DNA of 54,515 bases, taken from contig JAJAPY010000022.1 of the NCBI GenBank assembly GCA_020523885.1, positions 1 through 54,515 of the forward strand, read 5' to 3'. This document shows, piece by piece, positions 8,501-17,246 of the stretch. The number at the start of each line of letters is the position of its first letter. Within the stretch, counting starts at the first letter, position 1. The notes beneath the pieces are model-generated. The model saw only the letters and a program-made list of their open reading frames with translations, was not told the origin of the DNA and ran no database searches. The translations under genes and the position numbers were made by a program. The DNA is from Candidatus Liberimonas magnetica (lineage in GTDB: Bacteria; Elusimicrobiota; Endomicrobiia; Endomicrobiales; JAFGIL01).

Positions 8501-9499
8501 ATGAAGAAAACATTGGTTTTGTTAATATTGTTTTTAAGCCCTTCTATTTTAAACGCAGTTGATTCTGATACAGAGTCAAGGTTAATTTCTATCCTGGCCA
8601 ATGCTAAAAATAAAAATAAAAAAATCGAGATATATTTAAAATTGGCAGATCTATATAAATCAAACAAAGACAGCAAGAAAGCTATCGAAGCTTATAAAAG
8701 CATAATTGGACTATATCCCAAAAAAAAGATAAGTTATGAAGTTTTAGTGTTGATAGGCAATACACAGTTGATGGAAAAACAATATGCAGATGCCATAGAA
8801 TCATATAAGGAAGCGATTGAAATAAAACCTAAGAGAGAAGAAGGGAGGCTTTGTCTGGCAAATGTCTACAAACTAAGCGATCTAAATGATTTAGCACAAA
8901 TGCAATATATTGAGATATTAAATAAGAATAGAAGGTCTTTTGACGCAAATTTTGGCCTGGCTAACCTTTACCTGGAAATGGATTTTAACACTAAAGCTAT
9001 CCTATTTTACGATAAAGCGCTGAAAATAAAACCGGATATAGAAGCATTCAGACAGGTAGCTTATTGTTATGAAAAAGCCGGCGATATTGATTCTGCGGTC
9101 CTGCTGCTCTTAAGGATTGAAGAAAAGAACAGGAGTTATCAGGATTTTATTGACCTTGGCAGGTTATATGGTTTAAAAAACATGAAAACCGAATCTCATA
9201 AAAAATATATACAGGCAATCAATTTAAACCCTGAAAAAGCCGAAGCATATATTTATCTTTGTATCTCAAATTTAAATGACAATGATCTTGATAAAGCCTT
9301 GGAATTCATGAGTATTGCAAAAAATAAATATCCTAAAGAAACCTCGGTGCATTTTCTGTCAAGCTATATTTACTATTTAAAGAAAGATGTTAAAATGGCC
9401 GAGGAAGAACTTCGGCTTGCAAAAGAATACTGTAATGACAATGTCCCAGAGAAAGAATACTTAAACAAATTTAAGGGCTATATAAGCGGAAAAAAATAA
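8501..9499 (+). CDS. Exported TPR-repeat protein
   Basis: A 332-residue protein with a signal peptide (MKKTLVLLILFLSPSILNA) followed by back-to-back tetratricopeptide repeats over nearly all of its length, with typical pieces such as DAIESYKEAIEIKPKREEG and KAILFYDKALKIKPD. I see no catalytic domain. TPR arrays act as protein-binding scaffolds; this one is presumably periplasmic and probably co-transcribed with the patatin gene 4 bp upstream. It converges on motB, whose stop lies about 40 bp away. Confidence 0.8.
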   Translation: MKKTLVLLILFLSPSILNAVDSDTESRLISILANAKNKNKKIEIYLKLADLYKSNKDSKKAIEAYKSIIGLYPKKKISYEVLVLIGNTQLMEKQYADAIESYKEAIEIKPKREEGRLCLANVYKLSDLNDLAQMQYIEILNKNRRSFDANFGLANLYLEMDFNTKAILFYDKALKIKPDIEAFRQVAYCYEKAGDIDSAVLLLLRIEEKNRSYQDFIDLGRLYGLKNMKTESHKKYIQAINLNPEKAEAYIYLCISNLNDNDLDKALEFMSIAKNKYPKETSVHFLSSYIYYLKKDVKMAEEELRLAKEYCNDNVPEKEYLNKFKGYISGKK

Positions 9500-9538
9500 A
9501 TGATAAGGTTCAGAAAGGTATTTTAGGTATGAAAGGTT

Positions 9539-10255
9539 CTATTTCGTTTGTTGTACTGCAGCAGGATTTTTCTTCAGGTCACTAACAGAAATCTCTTTTC
9601 GCATTTCTTCAACTAAGAATGAATCAGGACTGATAACCACAACTACTCTCCGGTTTTCAGGATGACCCTTAGACTTTTCGGTTTCCTGTATTAACGGTTT
9701 GGTGTCGGCATAGCCTACGGATTCAAACCTTCTTGAATCCAGGCTGTGAGCGATGAAAAATTTCACGACTTTTGCTGCCCGGGCACTTGATAGTTCCCAG
9801 TTTGAGGGGTATACATCGCTTTTAATAGGAAGGCTGTCGGTATGTCCCTGCACGACTATTTTCCTTCTTGCGATATCCCCTGTGCTTAAAAGCGCGGATA
9901 TTTTTGAAAGGACATCAAAAGCTTGTGGTTTAACATCGGCTTTCCCAACATCAAAGAGCAGCTTATCCTTGAAATTAACCTCCACCCCGTTTGCCGTAAG
10001 TTTTGCATCGATCTGGACCTGCATATTTTCATGCACAATAAAATCTTTTATTTTTAATTCTAACTGCTTTAAAGTCATCCTGTCCTTTTTAGAAAAATAC
10101 TCGGTCATCATTTCAAATTTATTCTTATCAAGGGTTGACATTGACACCATAACTATAAAAAAAGCCAATAAAAGTGTTACCATGTCGGCATAGGAAATCA
10201 GCCATGGCTGGTCATCTTCTTGTTCACTGGTTTTTTTTATTTCAGGTAATTTCAT
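9539..10255 (-). CDS. motB: MotB-like stator protein (OmpA/MotB)
   Basis: A 238-residue MotB-type protein. A short cytoplasmic N-terminus leads into one membrane helix (18-39) holding the ion-carrying Asp of the family, D24 in SYADM. An OmpA-like peptidoglycan-binding domain follows, with GHTDSLPI near 137, NWELSSARA near 152 and NRRV near 201. With MotA it forms an ion channel anchored to the cell wall. It is the last gene of the minus-strand cluster and has no strong ribosome site of its own, consistent with coupling to motA 24 bp upstream. No complete flagellar gene set accompanies it. PomB-like Na+ use cannot be decided from sequence here. Confidence 0.9.
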   Translation of the reverse strand: MKLPEIKKTSEQEDDQPWLISYADMVTLLLAFFIVMVSMSTLDKNKFEMMTEYFSKKDRMTLKQLELKIKDFIVHENMQVQIDAKLTANGVEVNFKDKLLFDVGKADVKPQAFDVLSKISALLSTGDIARRKIVVQGHTDSLPIKSDVYPSNWELSSARAAKVVKFFIAHSLDSRRFESVGYADTKPLIQETEKSKGHPENRRVVVVISPDSFLVEEMRKEISVSDLKKNPAAVQQTK

Positions 10256-10279
10256 ATAGTTTAATTGTTAGGTAGGTGT

Positions 10280-11089
10280 TTATTTGGTTTCAAGTTTCTT
10301 ATACAGTTGTTTTCTCTGGCTCGGAGGCATATATACAGATAGTTTATCTTTTATGTAAATCGGGTGTTGTTTCTTTAAGATGTACATCAAACCTTCAATC
10401 TGCATTCTTCCTATCCTGAAATTATATTCAGCGTGAAATAAGAGTTTGTTGGCCATCGGGTTAAATATCATATTCGCAAAAACTACACCATAAAGAGTGG
10501 CAGTCAATGCTACAGATAAAAATGGGCCCATTTTTTCTGGATTCTCGCTTAATACCCTCATCATAAATATAAGGCCCACCAAAGTCCCTACCATGCCGAA
10601 TGCCGGAGCTGTTTTGCCCATGGTCCTAAATACATAAAAATCTATCATTTCACGGTCATACTTCCTTTGAATATTTGTTTCAAGGTATTCATAGACTTCT
10701 TCCGTCTTGTAGCCGTTCACAAGCATTGTCATCCCGTCTTTTAAAAGGTCGTCATTTTTATAAGTTGTTAATTTTTCTTCAAGCCCTTGAATGCTGTTTT
10801 TTGTATACCTAGCGCTGGCATCACATATCTCTTCGATAGCGTCTACAAAATTATATTCTTTCCGGATAAATACTACAAAGAACGCATAAAAACCGCGTAC
10901 CAGGTGGGAAAGAGGATGTGCTATAAGCGTTGCAGCTACTGTTCCGCCCATAACGATGAGAAAAGCAGGGATGCTCAAATACATCTCCTGTACCCCCATG
11001 ACTTTGGCAGCATTTTGCTGGGTAACTTCGATTATGGCAATCACCATCACCGAAAATCCTACTACAATTCCTATGAGAGTAGTTGGCAT
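10280..11089 (-). CDS. motA: MotA-like stator protein
   Basis: A 269-residue proton/sodium channel subunit of the MotA family. Four membrane helices are visible (about 5-24, 38-58, 158-178, 190-212), with a large cytoplasmic loop between helices 2 and 3. The family signature TAPAFGMVGTLVGLIFMM carries the conserved proline (P162), and a second proline lies in MIFNPMANKL (P211). The cytoplasmic loop, which presses on FliG in flagella, is full size and charged. This makes it MotA rather than the shorter TolQ/ExbB type. A GGAG ribosome site precedes the ATG. Confidence 0.92.
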   Translation of the reverse strand: MPTTLIGIVVGFSVMVIAIIEVTQQNAAKVMGVQEMYLSIPAFLIVMGGTVAATLIAHPLSHLVRGFYAFFVVFIRKEYNFVDAIEEICDASARYTKNSIQGLEEKLTTYKNDDLLKDGMTMLVNGYKTEEVYEYLETNIQRKYDREMIDFYVFRTMGKTAPAFGMVGTLVGLIFMMRVLSENPEKMGPFLSVALTATLYGVVFANMIFNPMANKLLFHAEYNFRIGRMQIEGLMYILKKQHPIYIKDKLSVYMPPSQRKQLYKKLETK

Positions 11090-11116
11090 TGCTTCTGTCT
11101 CCTGTCGATTTGCAGA

Positions 11117-12508
11117 TTATCTTTTATATTTAAAAAGTGCTTTTCTTACTTCTGACATATTGGGGTTAATTCGTAGAGCTGATTCCCAGGAACTAACTGC
11201 AAGGTCAGTATCGCCCATGGTGAAATATATAGACCCTTCAATAGCGTAAGCTAGGGCTGTTTCCTGCTTGGCAAGTGACCTTTGAACTGAATTCAGGGCG
11301 GCATTATATTTTTTTTCATAAAAAAACTTTTGTGCTTTAAGGAGATCATCTAAGGTCTGGGTATCAGCAATTATTGGATTGTCCACATTTTTTGCTTGGA
11401 CATTGTCATTTTGAGTTTGAACTGTTTCAGGAGCCCCGGCATCCGATTGCGGGTTAGCCGTATTATATGTATTCGATGTAGAAGGTGTTTGTGGATTTTG
11501 AAAAGCGGATGCTGTTGTTTGCGCTTGTGAAGTAGTAGTGGATTTTTTGTCCATGAATTGAGAAAGGTACTGCATGATTTTATCTATGTTCGTATTATCT
11601 TTTTTTGAATCTGTTTGCACCGGTTTTTCGGTTTTTTTGGTTTTTGGCAAAGCAAGGTTCATGTCGACATAAGTAGGGTCCAGATATAATTCTACCTCTT
11701 GCCCGTCTTGTAACAATTTCAATTTAACATACTGTTGTCCGGAATATTCTTCAATAGAAGCCTTGGAAGGTACAAGCCCGGGTTTTTTAGTTGAAGTAGA
11801 GGCTCCTGTTGAAAAATTTTTAGTTAACTCGAACTTGTCAAAACTTCCTGATAGATCCGCTACTTTATCTCTTAATTGTTCCTGGTTCTCATTTAATTTT
11901 ATCAGCATTGACATTATGTCTTCCTGTTCTTTTTTCAGGTAAGAGATCTGATTGTCATATGAGGTAGTGCTTTTTAAGTCTTCATATTGGTTTTTTATTG
12001 ATTGTTTTTTGATCGAGTCAATGTCCATTAAAGCACTGTCTTGTTTTTGTTTAATTTCATTTAATTGACTAGCGAAAGTTGTACTGCTGATACTGAGTTT
12101 TATATTAATGGCATTGATCTGTTTTGATAAGTCATCTGTTATTTGTTTTAAATCATTAGGAGTTTGTTTTGAATCACTAGGAATAGGTTGTTTTAAATCG
12201 TTAGGAGCAGTTTGTTTTGTGCCGATAGGAGCAGTTTGTTTTGTCCCATTAGCAGCGGGTTGTTTTACGTCGTTATTAGCAGGTTTGCCATTAGGGGTAG
12301 TTTGTTTTAAATCATTAATAGGAACCACGGGCTCCTGCTCCGGGCTGGTGCTTTGAACAGGCATCGTATCATCTTGAGCATCTTGTACGGATGAAAAAGG
12401 GATAGGTGGAAGCAGGTTTTCATCTGATTTTTCTTGTGTGTATGCGGGGTAAGCAAAAAAAAGAAAAATACTAAGGCTTATAATTAAACCGTAAGAGGGA
12501 TATTTCAT
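11117..12508 (-). CDS. Periplasmic repeat/coiled-coil/TPR protein of the motor cluster
   Basis: A 463-residue exported protein I cannot assign to a named family. The order is: signal peptide (1-24), a Pro/Gln/Asn-rich segment (about 45-120) made of near-repeats of DLKQTxPNG / TKQTAPN, a predicted coiled coil (about 120-215), a Thr/Ser/Gln-rich linker (about 290-365), and a C-terminal pair of TPR-like helices ending in WESALRINPNMSEVRKALF. Coiled coil followed by TPR resembles CpoB/YbgF, the periplasmic partner of the Tol-Pal machine, although there is no clear sequence match. It has its own GGAGG site and overlaps the upstream gene by 38 bp, so it belongs to the same operon as the FliF-FliG fusion and MotAB. 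Confidence 0.7.
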   Translation of the reverse strand: MKYPSYGLIISLSIFLFFAYPAYTQEKSDENLLPPIPFSSVQDAQDDTMPVQSTSPEQEPVVPINDLKQTTPNGKPANNDVKQPAANGTKQTAPIGTKQTAPNDLKQPIPSDSKQTPNDLKQITDDLSKQINAINIKLSISSTTFASQLNEIKQKQDSALMDIDSIKKQSIKNQYEDLKSTTSYDNQISYLKKEQEDIMSMLIKLNENQEQLRDKVADLSGSFDKFELTKNFSTGASTSTKKPGLVPSKASIEEYSGQQYVKLKLLQDGQEVELYLDPTYVDMNLALPKTKKTEKPVQTDSKKDNTNIDKIMQYLSQFMDKKSTTTSQAQTTASAFQNPQTPSTSNTYNTANPQSDAGAPETVQTQNDNVQAKNVDNPIIADTQTLDDLLKAQKFFYEKKYNAALNSVQRSLAKQETALAYAIEGSIYFTMGDTDLAVSSWESALRINPNMSEVRKALFKYKR

Positions 12509-13556
12509 ATGATAATCCTCCGACTTTCACGATGCTATTAGTTTTATTAACCGTAACGTCAGTTATTGGGATATAGTTGATGCCTGCACCTACGGTGATA
12601 TTTTTCGTTATATCGGACTCTATTTTAATGCCGAAAGTATTTACGCCCGAAGCTCCCATACCAAAAAGCCTGCCATAATTTATTTCAGCAGCTATATAAT
12701 CTCTTCCTTGTACAGACTTCACAGGAATTATTGAAATCCTGGCCCCTATTCGGGTAAAGAATGCAATAGACCCATTTGTTACTATAGTGGGATCTAAATC
12801 ATTACCCGAGATACCGTCATATAGATATAAGGCTCCGCCTGCTAAAGTATACCTTACTGAATCGCCTGTAATCGTCTTTTGTGAAATCCTTAGGTCTACT
12901 GTGTAATAATTGGCATAACTTGGGACTGTAAGGTTGCTGCTTGAACTTGTCTGGCCAACGGGGATACCTGCTGTACCTATACCATAATCTACACCGGTCA
13001 ATTTTTTTTCAAGCGAAACAGTTTGAGTAACGCTGGTTAATTCCTGGCTCCAGACAATCGCCATATTATCTGTTTCAAATATCCTTAAGTTCAAATAAAG
13101 TGTCTTATGTGTAACATATAACTCGCCTTCCAGGTAACCGTCTAGTCTCAATTTAGAAGCTATATCTTTTATTTCTTCTGTGCTTTGAAACCCGGAAACG
13201 AGGGTTATACTGTCTTCGCTTGACACAACCTTGATAGGTTTTATTTCAGGAGCATATACCAGGATAGGCCTTTGCACCTTTAAAAGAGCAGCTTCAATAT
13301 TCCCATACATTTGCCTGAAAAGAGGCAAGGGGATATTGCTCCTGTCGACTTTAAGAGAAAAAAAGACTATCCTTCTGACTTTTGGGTCCAGCTGTGCTAT
13401 CTTGTCCGGAAGGCTTTTAAGGCATGAATCAAGCATTTCGATGAGTTTATCATCGGAAATATCACGTACACTTTTTTTTTCAGCTGCAAAGATAAAATTC
13501 GGTATTAAAAGATTTACAACAAAAATCAAAGCAAAAATGCTTCTAAATTTATTCAT
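12471..13556 (-). CDS. Putative outer-membrane component of the motor cluster
   Basis: A 361-residue protein with a signal peptide (MNKFRSIFALIFVVNLLIPNFIFA). Residues about 40-180 alternate strands and helices and end in LDGYLEGELYVTHKTLYLNLRIFETDNMAIVW, which resembles the CsgG/TolB-N/LpoB-like fold used to report on or assemble envelope machines. Residues about 190-361 are amphipathic beta strands with many Gly and aromatic residues, as expected of a small outer membrane barrel. The gene starts 9 bp after the FliF-FliG stop and runs into the next gene by 38 bp. Function is inferred only from fold pattern and position. The PorV-CsgG protein at 32920 has the same two ingredients in reverse order. 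Confidence 0.65.
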   Translation of the reverse strand: MNKFRSIFALIFVVNLLIPNFIFAAEKKSVRDISDDKLIEMLDSCLKSLPDKIAQLDPKVRRIVFFSLKVDRSNIPLPLFRQMYGNIEAALLKVQRPILVYAPEIKPIKVVSSEDSITLVSGFQSTEEIKDIASKLRLDGYLEGELYVTHKTLYLNLRIFETDNMAIVWSQELTSVTQTVSLEKKLTGVDYGIGTAGIPVGQTSSSSNLTVPSYANYYTVDLRISQKTITGDSVRYTLAGGALYLYDGISGNDLDPTIVTNGSIAFFTRIGARISIIPVKSVQGRDYIAAEINYGRLFGMGASGVNTFGIKIESDITKNITVGAGINYIPITDVTVNKTNSIVKVGGLSYEISLLRFNYKP

Positions 13557-13564
13557 TTAATCAC

Positions 13565-15457
13565 CTAAGTTTGTAGTTTTTTTAAGTCCACAAGCCCGCT
13601 TTTTGCCATTTCACGTATTTTTTGGGTTATGGCACGCCTTGCTTTCTGGACTTCATCTATAGGTATTTCACCTGATTCTTCAAAAGCCTTCACTTCGTCC
13701 GTTATCATCAATTTCATTCTTTGAGGCAGATTATTCAGGAATTTTTCTTTTAAGTCTTCGCTCGAATCTATTAAGGCCCTGGTCATAACTTCTCTTTCGA
13801 AGCTTCTTAATATTTCAGCAAGGTTTTTGTCGGGTATCTTTGATATCTCATCAAAAGTAATGTAGACTTTGCGCAATTCTTCGGCAAGTTTTATGTCGTG
13901 TAGAGCGATAGATGCCAAGATCTCCTGTTCTTTTTCGGGTGTTGTATTTTCAAGGAAATTCCCGAGAGTATCTACACCATCGGTAGCGACGTATCTTATT
14001 CTTTCCACTTCTATCGCTTTTTTGGAAAGTTTATCTGCGATATCTCTGTAGGAGGTTGCCGGTATCTTTTTCAATTTTCCTATTTCGACCGGTATTTTTG
14101 ACTGGTGTTCTATGGGCAACTCCTTAAAAACAGCGTTAGCTTTTTCAGGGGAGACTTGAGCAAGAGCGATAGCCATTATGCCGACCGGCTCGTCTTTTAT
14201 TACATGGTATACTTGCTCTGCAGACATATTCTTTAAAAACTCGAACATGTCTTCGCCGGAAGCTTTTTGCGATTGGATCGATTGTTCTTTCTGAAATTCT
14301 TCTCTGAATCTTTTTAATGTCTCGATAATAGATTCTTTGTCAACAGAAGTCATTTGATTCATTGCAAATTTTACTTTTGAAGAGATTTCGCTTCCTAAAT
14401 ATTCCTGTAATATATCAATTAGGCTCGGATCGGTCGCTTTCAAGAAACCCGTGATCTGAAATATGCCATTGTCCTGTTCGGTAGCGGCCCATTTTTTAAA
14501 TATCTCACTTGCAAGTTTCGGGTTCCCGACAAGAGTGGTTACCATTAATTGCCTGAGTTCATAAAATATGTCTTTGTTCTCATCCTGCAATTGTATTGAC
14601 TGTCCTTTTTGGTCAGGGGTGGATGATTCTAAAACTGGTTTGGCTGCCGGCTGTGTTATTCCAGGCGGTATTGGTTGGTTCTGCCCCAGGCCGGACATCC
14701 CGGGAACGGGTGGAAGATATCCGTACGGATACCTTTCATGCTGGCCTCTAGCGCGTATAATGCTTAACCCCAATAAAATTATTATTACGAAAACCAACAC
14801 AGCTATAAAAATTCCGCCAATATATAGATAAGGGTAAACTTCTTTTGGAAAGATCTTATTTTGCTGGTCCTGTTGTGCTTGCTGCTGAGCTTTATCCTTT
14901 TCTTTTTCTTTAAAAACATCAAAAGCATTTGAAGGAGGCGGGAACGGTATTGCTTTTACATTGATCATATCGCCCCGAGATTCATCCAAGCCAATCCGTG
15001 TTTCGGTTACGGTTCTTACGAAATTTACATCATTATTAGAAAATATTTTTTCGTCTAATAGTATTGAAATTTCCATATATTTTATCTTAAATTTATCGGA
15101 GAATGTCCATTTTTCCATTGCAAGGTTATCTGTTTCCTGGTTGTTTACTGAAGAAGGGGGTATCGGAAGACCGGGTAACTCCAGTTCTTCCTTTTCGCTC
15201 TTGTTCTGGGCAGGTGCAGAAGTATCCTGAACAGGTATTCTTTCTAAAAAAGCTTTTATTCCAACAACAAAAGAGTCCTTTTTATAATAACTGCTTAATA
15301 CTTGCTCAAGCTGTGTTTGCAATCTTTCAGAAATGGCTGATTCTCTGCGAGTTAATTCTAGATCACGCTCTTGGACTGGTGCAGATAGCTGAGCGTTAGA
15401 GGTTGGTGTTAAAGTTATTAATATTAGAGATAATAGAGAAATTAGATATGTTCGCAT
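13565..15457 (-). CDS. FliF(C-terminal)-FliG fusion protein
   Basis: About 630 residues. From the ATG at 15457: a signal or membrane helix (MRTYLISLLSLILITLTPTSNA), then a segment like the C-terminal half of the flagellar MS-ring protein FliF, including LSSYYKKDSFVVGIKAFLERI and the FliF-type GLDESRGDMINVKAIPF. A membrane helix and a Pro-rich cytoplasmic linker follow. The last ~330 residues are FliG: the C-terminal block DLKEKFLNNLPQRMKLM and its helix-rich torque domain are unmistakable. The two ring-building domains of the FliF N-terminus are missing. TTG 15478 is an alternative start only 2 bp from AAGGAGG, and the ATG is 24 bp from it, so the exact start is open. Rotor-type protein paired with the MotAB downstream. 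Confidence 0.88.
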   Translation of the reverse strand: MRTYLISLLSLILITLTPTSNAQLSAPVQERDLELTRRESAISERLQTQLEQVLSSYYKKDSFVVGIKAFLERIPVQDTSAPAQNKSEKEELELPGLPIPPSSVNNQETDNLAMEKWTFSDKFKIKYMEISILLDEKIFSNNDVNFVRTVTETRIGLDESRGDMINVKAIPFPPPSNAFDVFKEKEKDKAQQQAQQDQQNKIFPKEVYPYLYIGGIFIAVLVFVIIILLGLSIIRARGQHERYPYGYLPPVPGMSGLGQNQPIPPGITQPAAKPVLESSTPDQKGQSIQLQDENKDIFYELRQLMVTTLVGNPKLASEIFKKWAATEQDNGIFQITGFLKATDPSLIDILQEYLGSEISSKVKFAMNQMTSVDKESIIETLKRFREEFQKEQSIQSQKASGEDMFEFLKNMSAEQVYHVIKDEPVGIMAIALAQVSPEKANAVFKELPIEHQSKIPVEIGKLKKIPATSYRDIADKLSKKAIEVERIRYVATDGVDTLGNFLENTTPEKEQEILASIALHDIKLAEELRKVYITFDEISKIPDKNLAEILRSFEREVMTRALIDSSEDLKEKFLNNLPQRMKLMITDEVKAFEESGEIPIDEVQKARRAITQKIREMAKSGLVDLKKLQT

Positions 15458-15508
15458 TCTTAAAATTCCGGTTATCAAAACCTCCTTGGTTCTACAAATA
15501 ACTATTAT

Positions 15509-15537
15509 ATTTTAAACTATTTTATATGATTTGTCAA
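15509..15537 (-). promoter_or_regulatory. Sigma70-type promoter for the FliF-FliG/MotAB half of the cluster
   Basis: On the minus strand TTGACA (15537-15532) is followed after exactly 17 bp by TAAAAT (15514-15509), about 30 bp before the start of the fusion gene, with AAGGAGG between. It would let the motor genes be transcribed separately from the kinase-phosphatase-FHA genes upstream. Confidence 0.7.
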
Positions 15538-15684
15538 TAAGAATTTGAAAAAATTGAGCCCCGCCCCTTCATCCATCCCGCATTAATAGGGTGGTCTTAA
15601 AAACTGCGGGATAAATCGTGCAGCAAGAAGCTTGATTGTTTATCCCGTGAATTAAAGGCAAGAGTATACGTTGGGTTCAATATA
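15538..15684. repeat. Inverted repeat between the FHA gene and the FliF-FliG gene
   Basis: ATCCCGCA (15575-15582) and TGCGGGAT (15605-15612) form a perfect 8-bp inverted repeat, and a further TATCCCG follows near 15650. There is no T run, so it is a poor intrinsic terminator and looks like a repeat fragment. It separates the signalling and motor halves of the cluster. Confidence 0.5.
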
Positions 15685-16440
15685 CTATTTTACGTCTTTT
15701 AATTGAAACAAAAATTTGATTCCGCCCACTTCAATTAAATCGCCGTCTTTGAGTTCAGCTTGCCCTGAAAGTGTATTACTGTTTAGTTTTGGATACCCGT
15801 CTTTAACTGCGGTTATCAAATAACCTTCAGGCCTTTTGCTTATCAAGGCTGCGATATCAGGTGCAAACATCCCTTTTATTTTAATAGCCGCTGTAGAGGA
15901 TTTTCCAATATAGGTCAAAAGATTTGTCAGGGAATATTCATTCTGTTCTGCTTTACCCTCAATGACTCTAAGAATGCCGGTCTTTCCGTCGGGCTTGGCA
16001 GAGGGCTTTGACGCAGCACTGGAAGCTGGCGGAGCGGCCGGAGCTGCAGGCTGTGCGGCAGCGGCTTTATTGGCTTCCTGCTGTAAGATTTTTTGCTGCA
16101 GGTCCGGCGTCATAATAACTGTAGCTTCGGAATCAACTACTCTCGGCTGTTCTTCCGGATTAATAAATACAAGCGTATGCTGCCCTATCAATATCTGGTC
16201 ATTGTTCTTAAGTGCTGAGTTTAATATTTTTTTGTCATTTAGAAAAGTTCCGTTTGTGCTTTGAGTATCTTCGATAACGTACATGTTTCCCTGCATGGTT
16301 ATACGCGCATGATGGCCTGAAACAGCCATATTGTCGATGACGACATCGTTGTCCGGTTTCCGGCCGATGGTCATAGGAGTTTTTTCGATCGGTATTTCTT
16401 TTATTACCGCTGCATGGAACTTTAGCAGAAATTTTGGCAT
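15685..16440 (-). CDS. FHA-domain phospho-threonine reader
   Basis: A 251-residue cytoplasmic protein. The N-terminal FHA domain (about 22-95) is canonical, with IGRKPDNDVVID, SGHHA (41-45) and STNGTFLNDK (61-70), the residues that hold phospho-threonine. A linker follows with EATVIMTP (T107, T111) and an Ala/Pro-rich stretch (about 125-150). The C-terminal part (about 155-248) looks like a second, degenerate FHA fold lacking the SxxH and NG residues. FHA proteins bind targets phosphorylated by Ser/Thr kinases. The PP2C and kinase genes directly upstream complete such a circuit. A GAGG site lies 8 bp from the ATG. Confidence 0.9.
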   Translation of the reverse strand: MPKFLLKFHAAVIKEIPIEKTPMTIGRKPDNDVVIDNMAVSGHHARITMQGNMYVIEDTQSTNGTFLNDKKILNSALKNNDQILIGQHTLVFINPEEQPRVVDSEATVIMTPDLQQKILQQEANKAAAAQPAAPAAPPASSAASKPSAKPDGKTGILRVIEGKAEQNEYSLTNLLTYIGKSSTAAIKIKGMFAPDIAALISKRPEGYLITAVKDGYPKLNSNTLSGQAELKDGDLIEVGGIKFLFQLKDVK

Positions 16441-16454
16441 GGTTATAACCTCAT

Positions 16455-17234
16455 TTAATTGGTCTTAGCAACTGATTTTAATAACCTGTTAAAAAAATTC
16501 TCTTGTTTATTATACACAACTACTACGGTACAATTGTCTTTACCTCCATTTTCATTCGCCAGATCAACCAATTTATCGCAAATCGCCTGAGGGTCTTTTA
16601 TCGTCATCACTACTTCAAGTATTTTTGCATCGCTTACCGCTCTTGTCAAGCCGTCCGTGCAAAGGATTAAATAATCGTCTTTTAATGAAGGTTTTTCTAT
16701 AACGTCTGCCTCAACTTTTTCAGCTATTCCCAAAGCCCGGGTGAGTATGTTCTTATATTCGGAAAATTCGGCCTGTTCGGGTTTTATCAAACCTTTGCTT
16801 ATTTGTTCCTGTACCAGAGAATGGTCTGTAGTTAACTGTTGAATGTTCTTATGCCTGACCAGATATATCCTGGAATCTCCGACCCAGCCGAGCGTATACA
16901 TTTTATCATGCGATAATACCGCTACCACCGTAGTTCCCATTCCCTGATTTTGTTTATAATTTTGGCTTGCTTCATAGATGGCTTGATTGGCAAGCTGTAA
17001 ACTTGAAAGCAAGTGTTTTGAGTATCCGGTTTGATCGGTTTTTTTGCGCATTAATTGGTTTAAATTATTTTTTATAAGGTCCGTAGCGATCTTGCTTGCG
17101 ACTTCTCCTGAGTTATGCCCGCCCATACCGTCAGCTACAACAAAAAGGCCTATAGCAGGGTCTACAGTAAAATTATCTTCGTTATTCTTGCGAACTTTTC
17201 CAAGGTCTGTTTTGCTTCCGAATTCTAATGTCAT
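16455..17234 (-). CDS. PP2C-type Ser/Thr protein phosphatase
   Basis: A 259-residue PPM/PP2C phosphatase of the Stp1/PrpC type, which reverses Ser/Thr kinase action in the cytoplasm. The metal-binding motifs are complete: NNED (17-20), DGMGGH (35-40), GWVGDSR, the second-half Asp in [11 protein letters not shown] and the C-terminal GGKDNCT. Length is typical, with no extra domains. It lies 12 bp downstream of the kinase gene and 14 bp upstream of the FHA gene, the usual kinase-phosphatase pairing. AGAGG sits 5 bp before the ATG. Confidence 0.95.
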   Translation of the reverse strand: MTLEFGSKTDLGKVRKNNEDNFTVDPAIGLFVVADGMGGHNSGEVASKIATDLIKNNLNQLMRKKTDQTGYSKHLLSSLQLANQAIYEASQNYKQNQGMGTTVVAVLSHDKMYTLGWVGDSRIYLVRHKNIQQLTTDHSLVQEQISKGLIKPEQAEFSEYKNILTRALGIAEKVEADVIEKPSLKDDYLILCTDGLTRAVSDAKILEVVMTIKDPQAICDKLVDLANENGGKDNCTVVVVYNKQENFFNRLLKSVAKTN

Positions 17235-17246
17235 TTTTCCTCTTTA

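Noticed and set aside
10280-11089. TolQ/ExbB rather than MotA
   Set aside because: The four-helix layout with a large loop and the AFGMVGTLVGL block fit MotA; TolQ/ExbB are three-helix proteins. The partner is a true MotB/OmpA protein.
9539-15478. Ordinary flagellar operon
   Set aside because: There is no fliM, fliN, fliE, hook, rod, export or flagellin gene; FliF is incomplete and fused to FliG, and the neighbours are signalling and envelope genes.
15575-15612. Intrinsic terminator after the FHA gene
   Set aside because: The stem is followed by ATAAATCG, or on the other strand by AT-mixed sequence, with no T run; more likely a repeat fragment.
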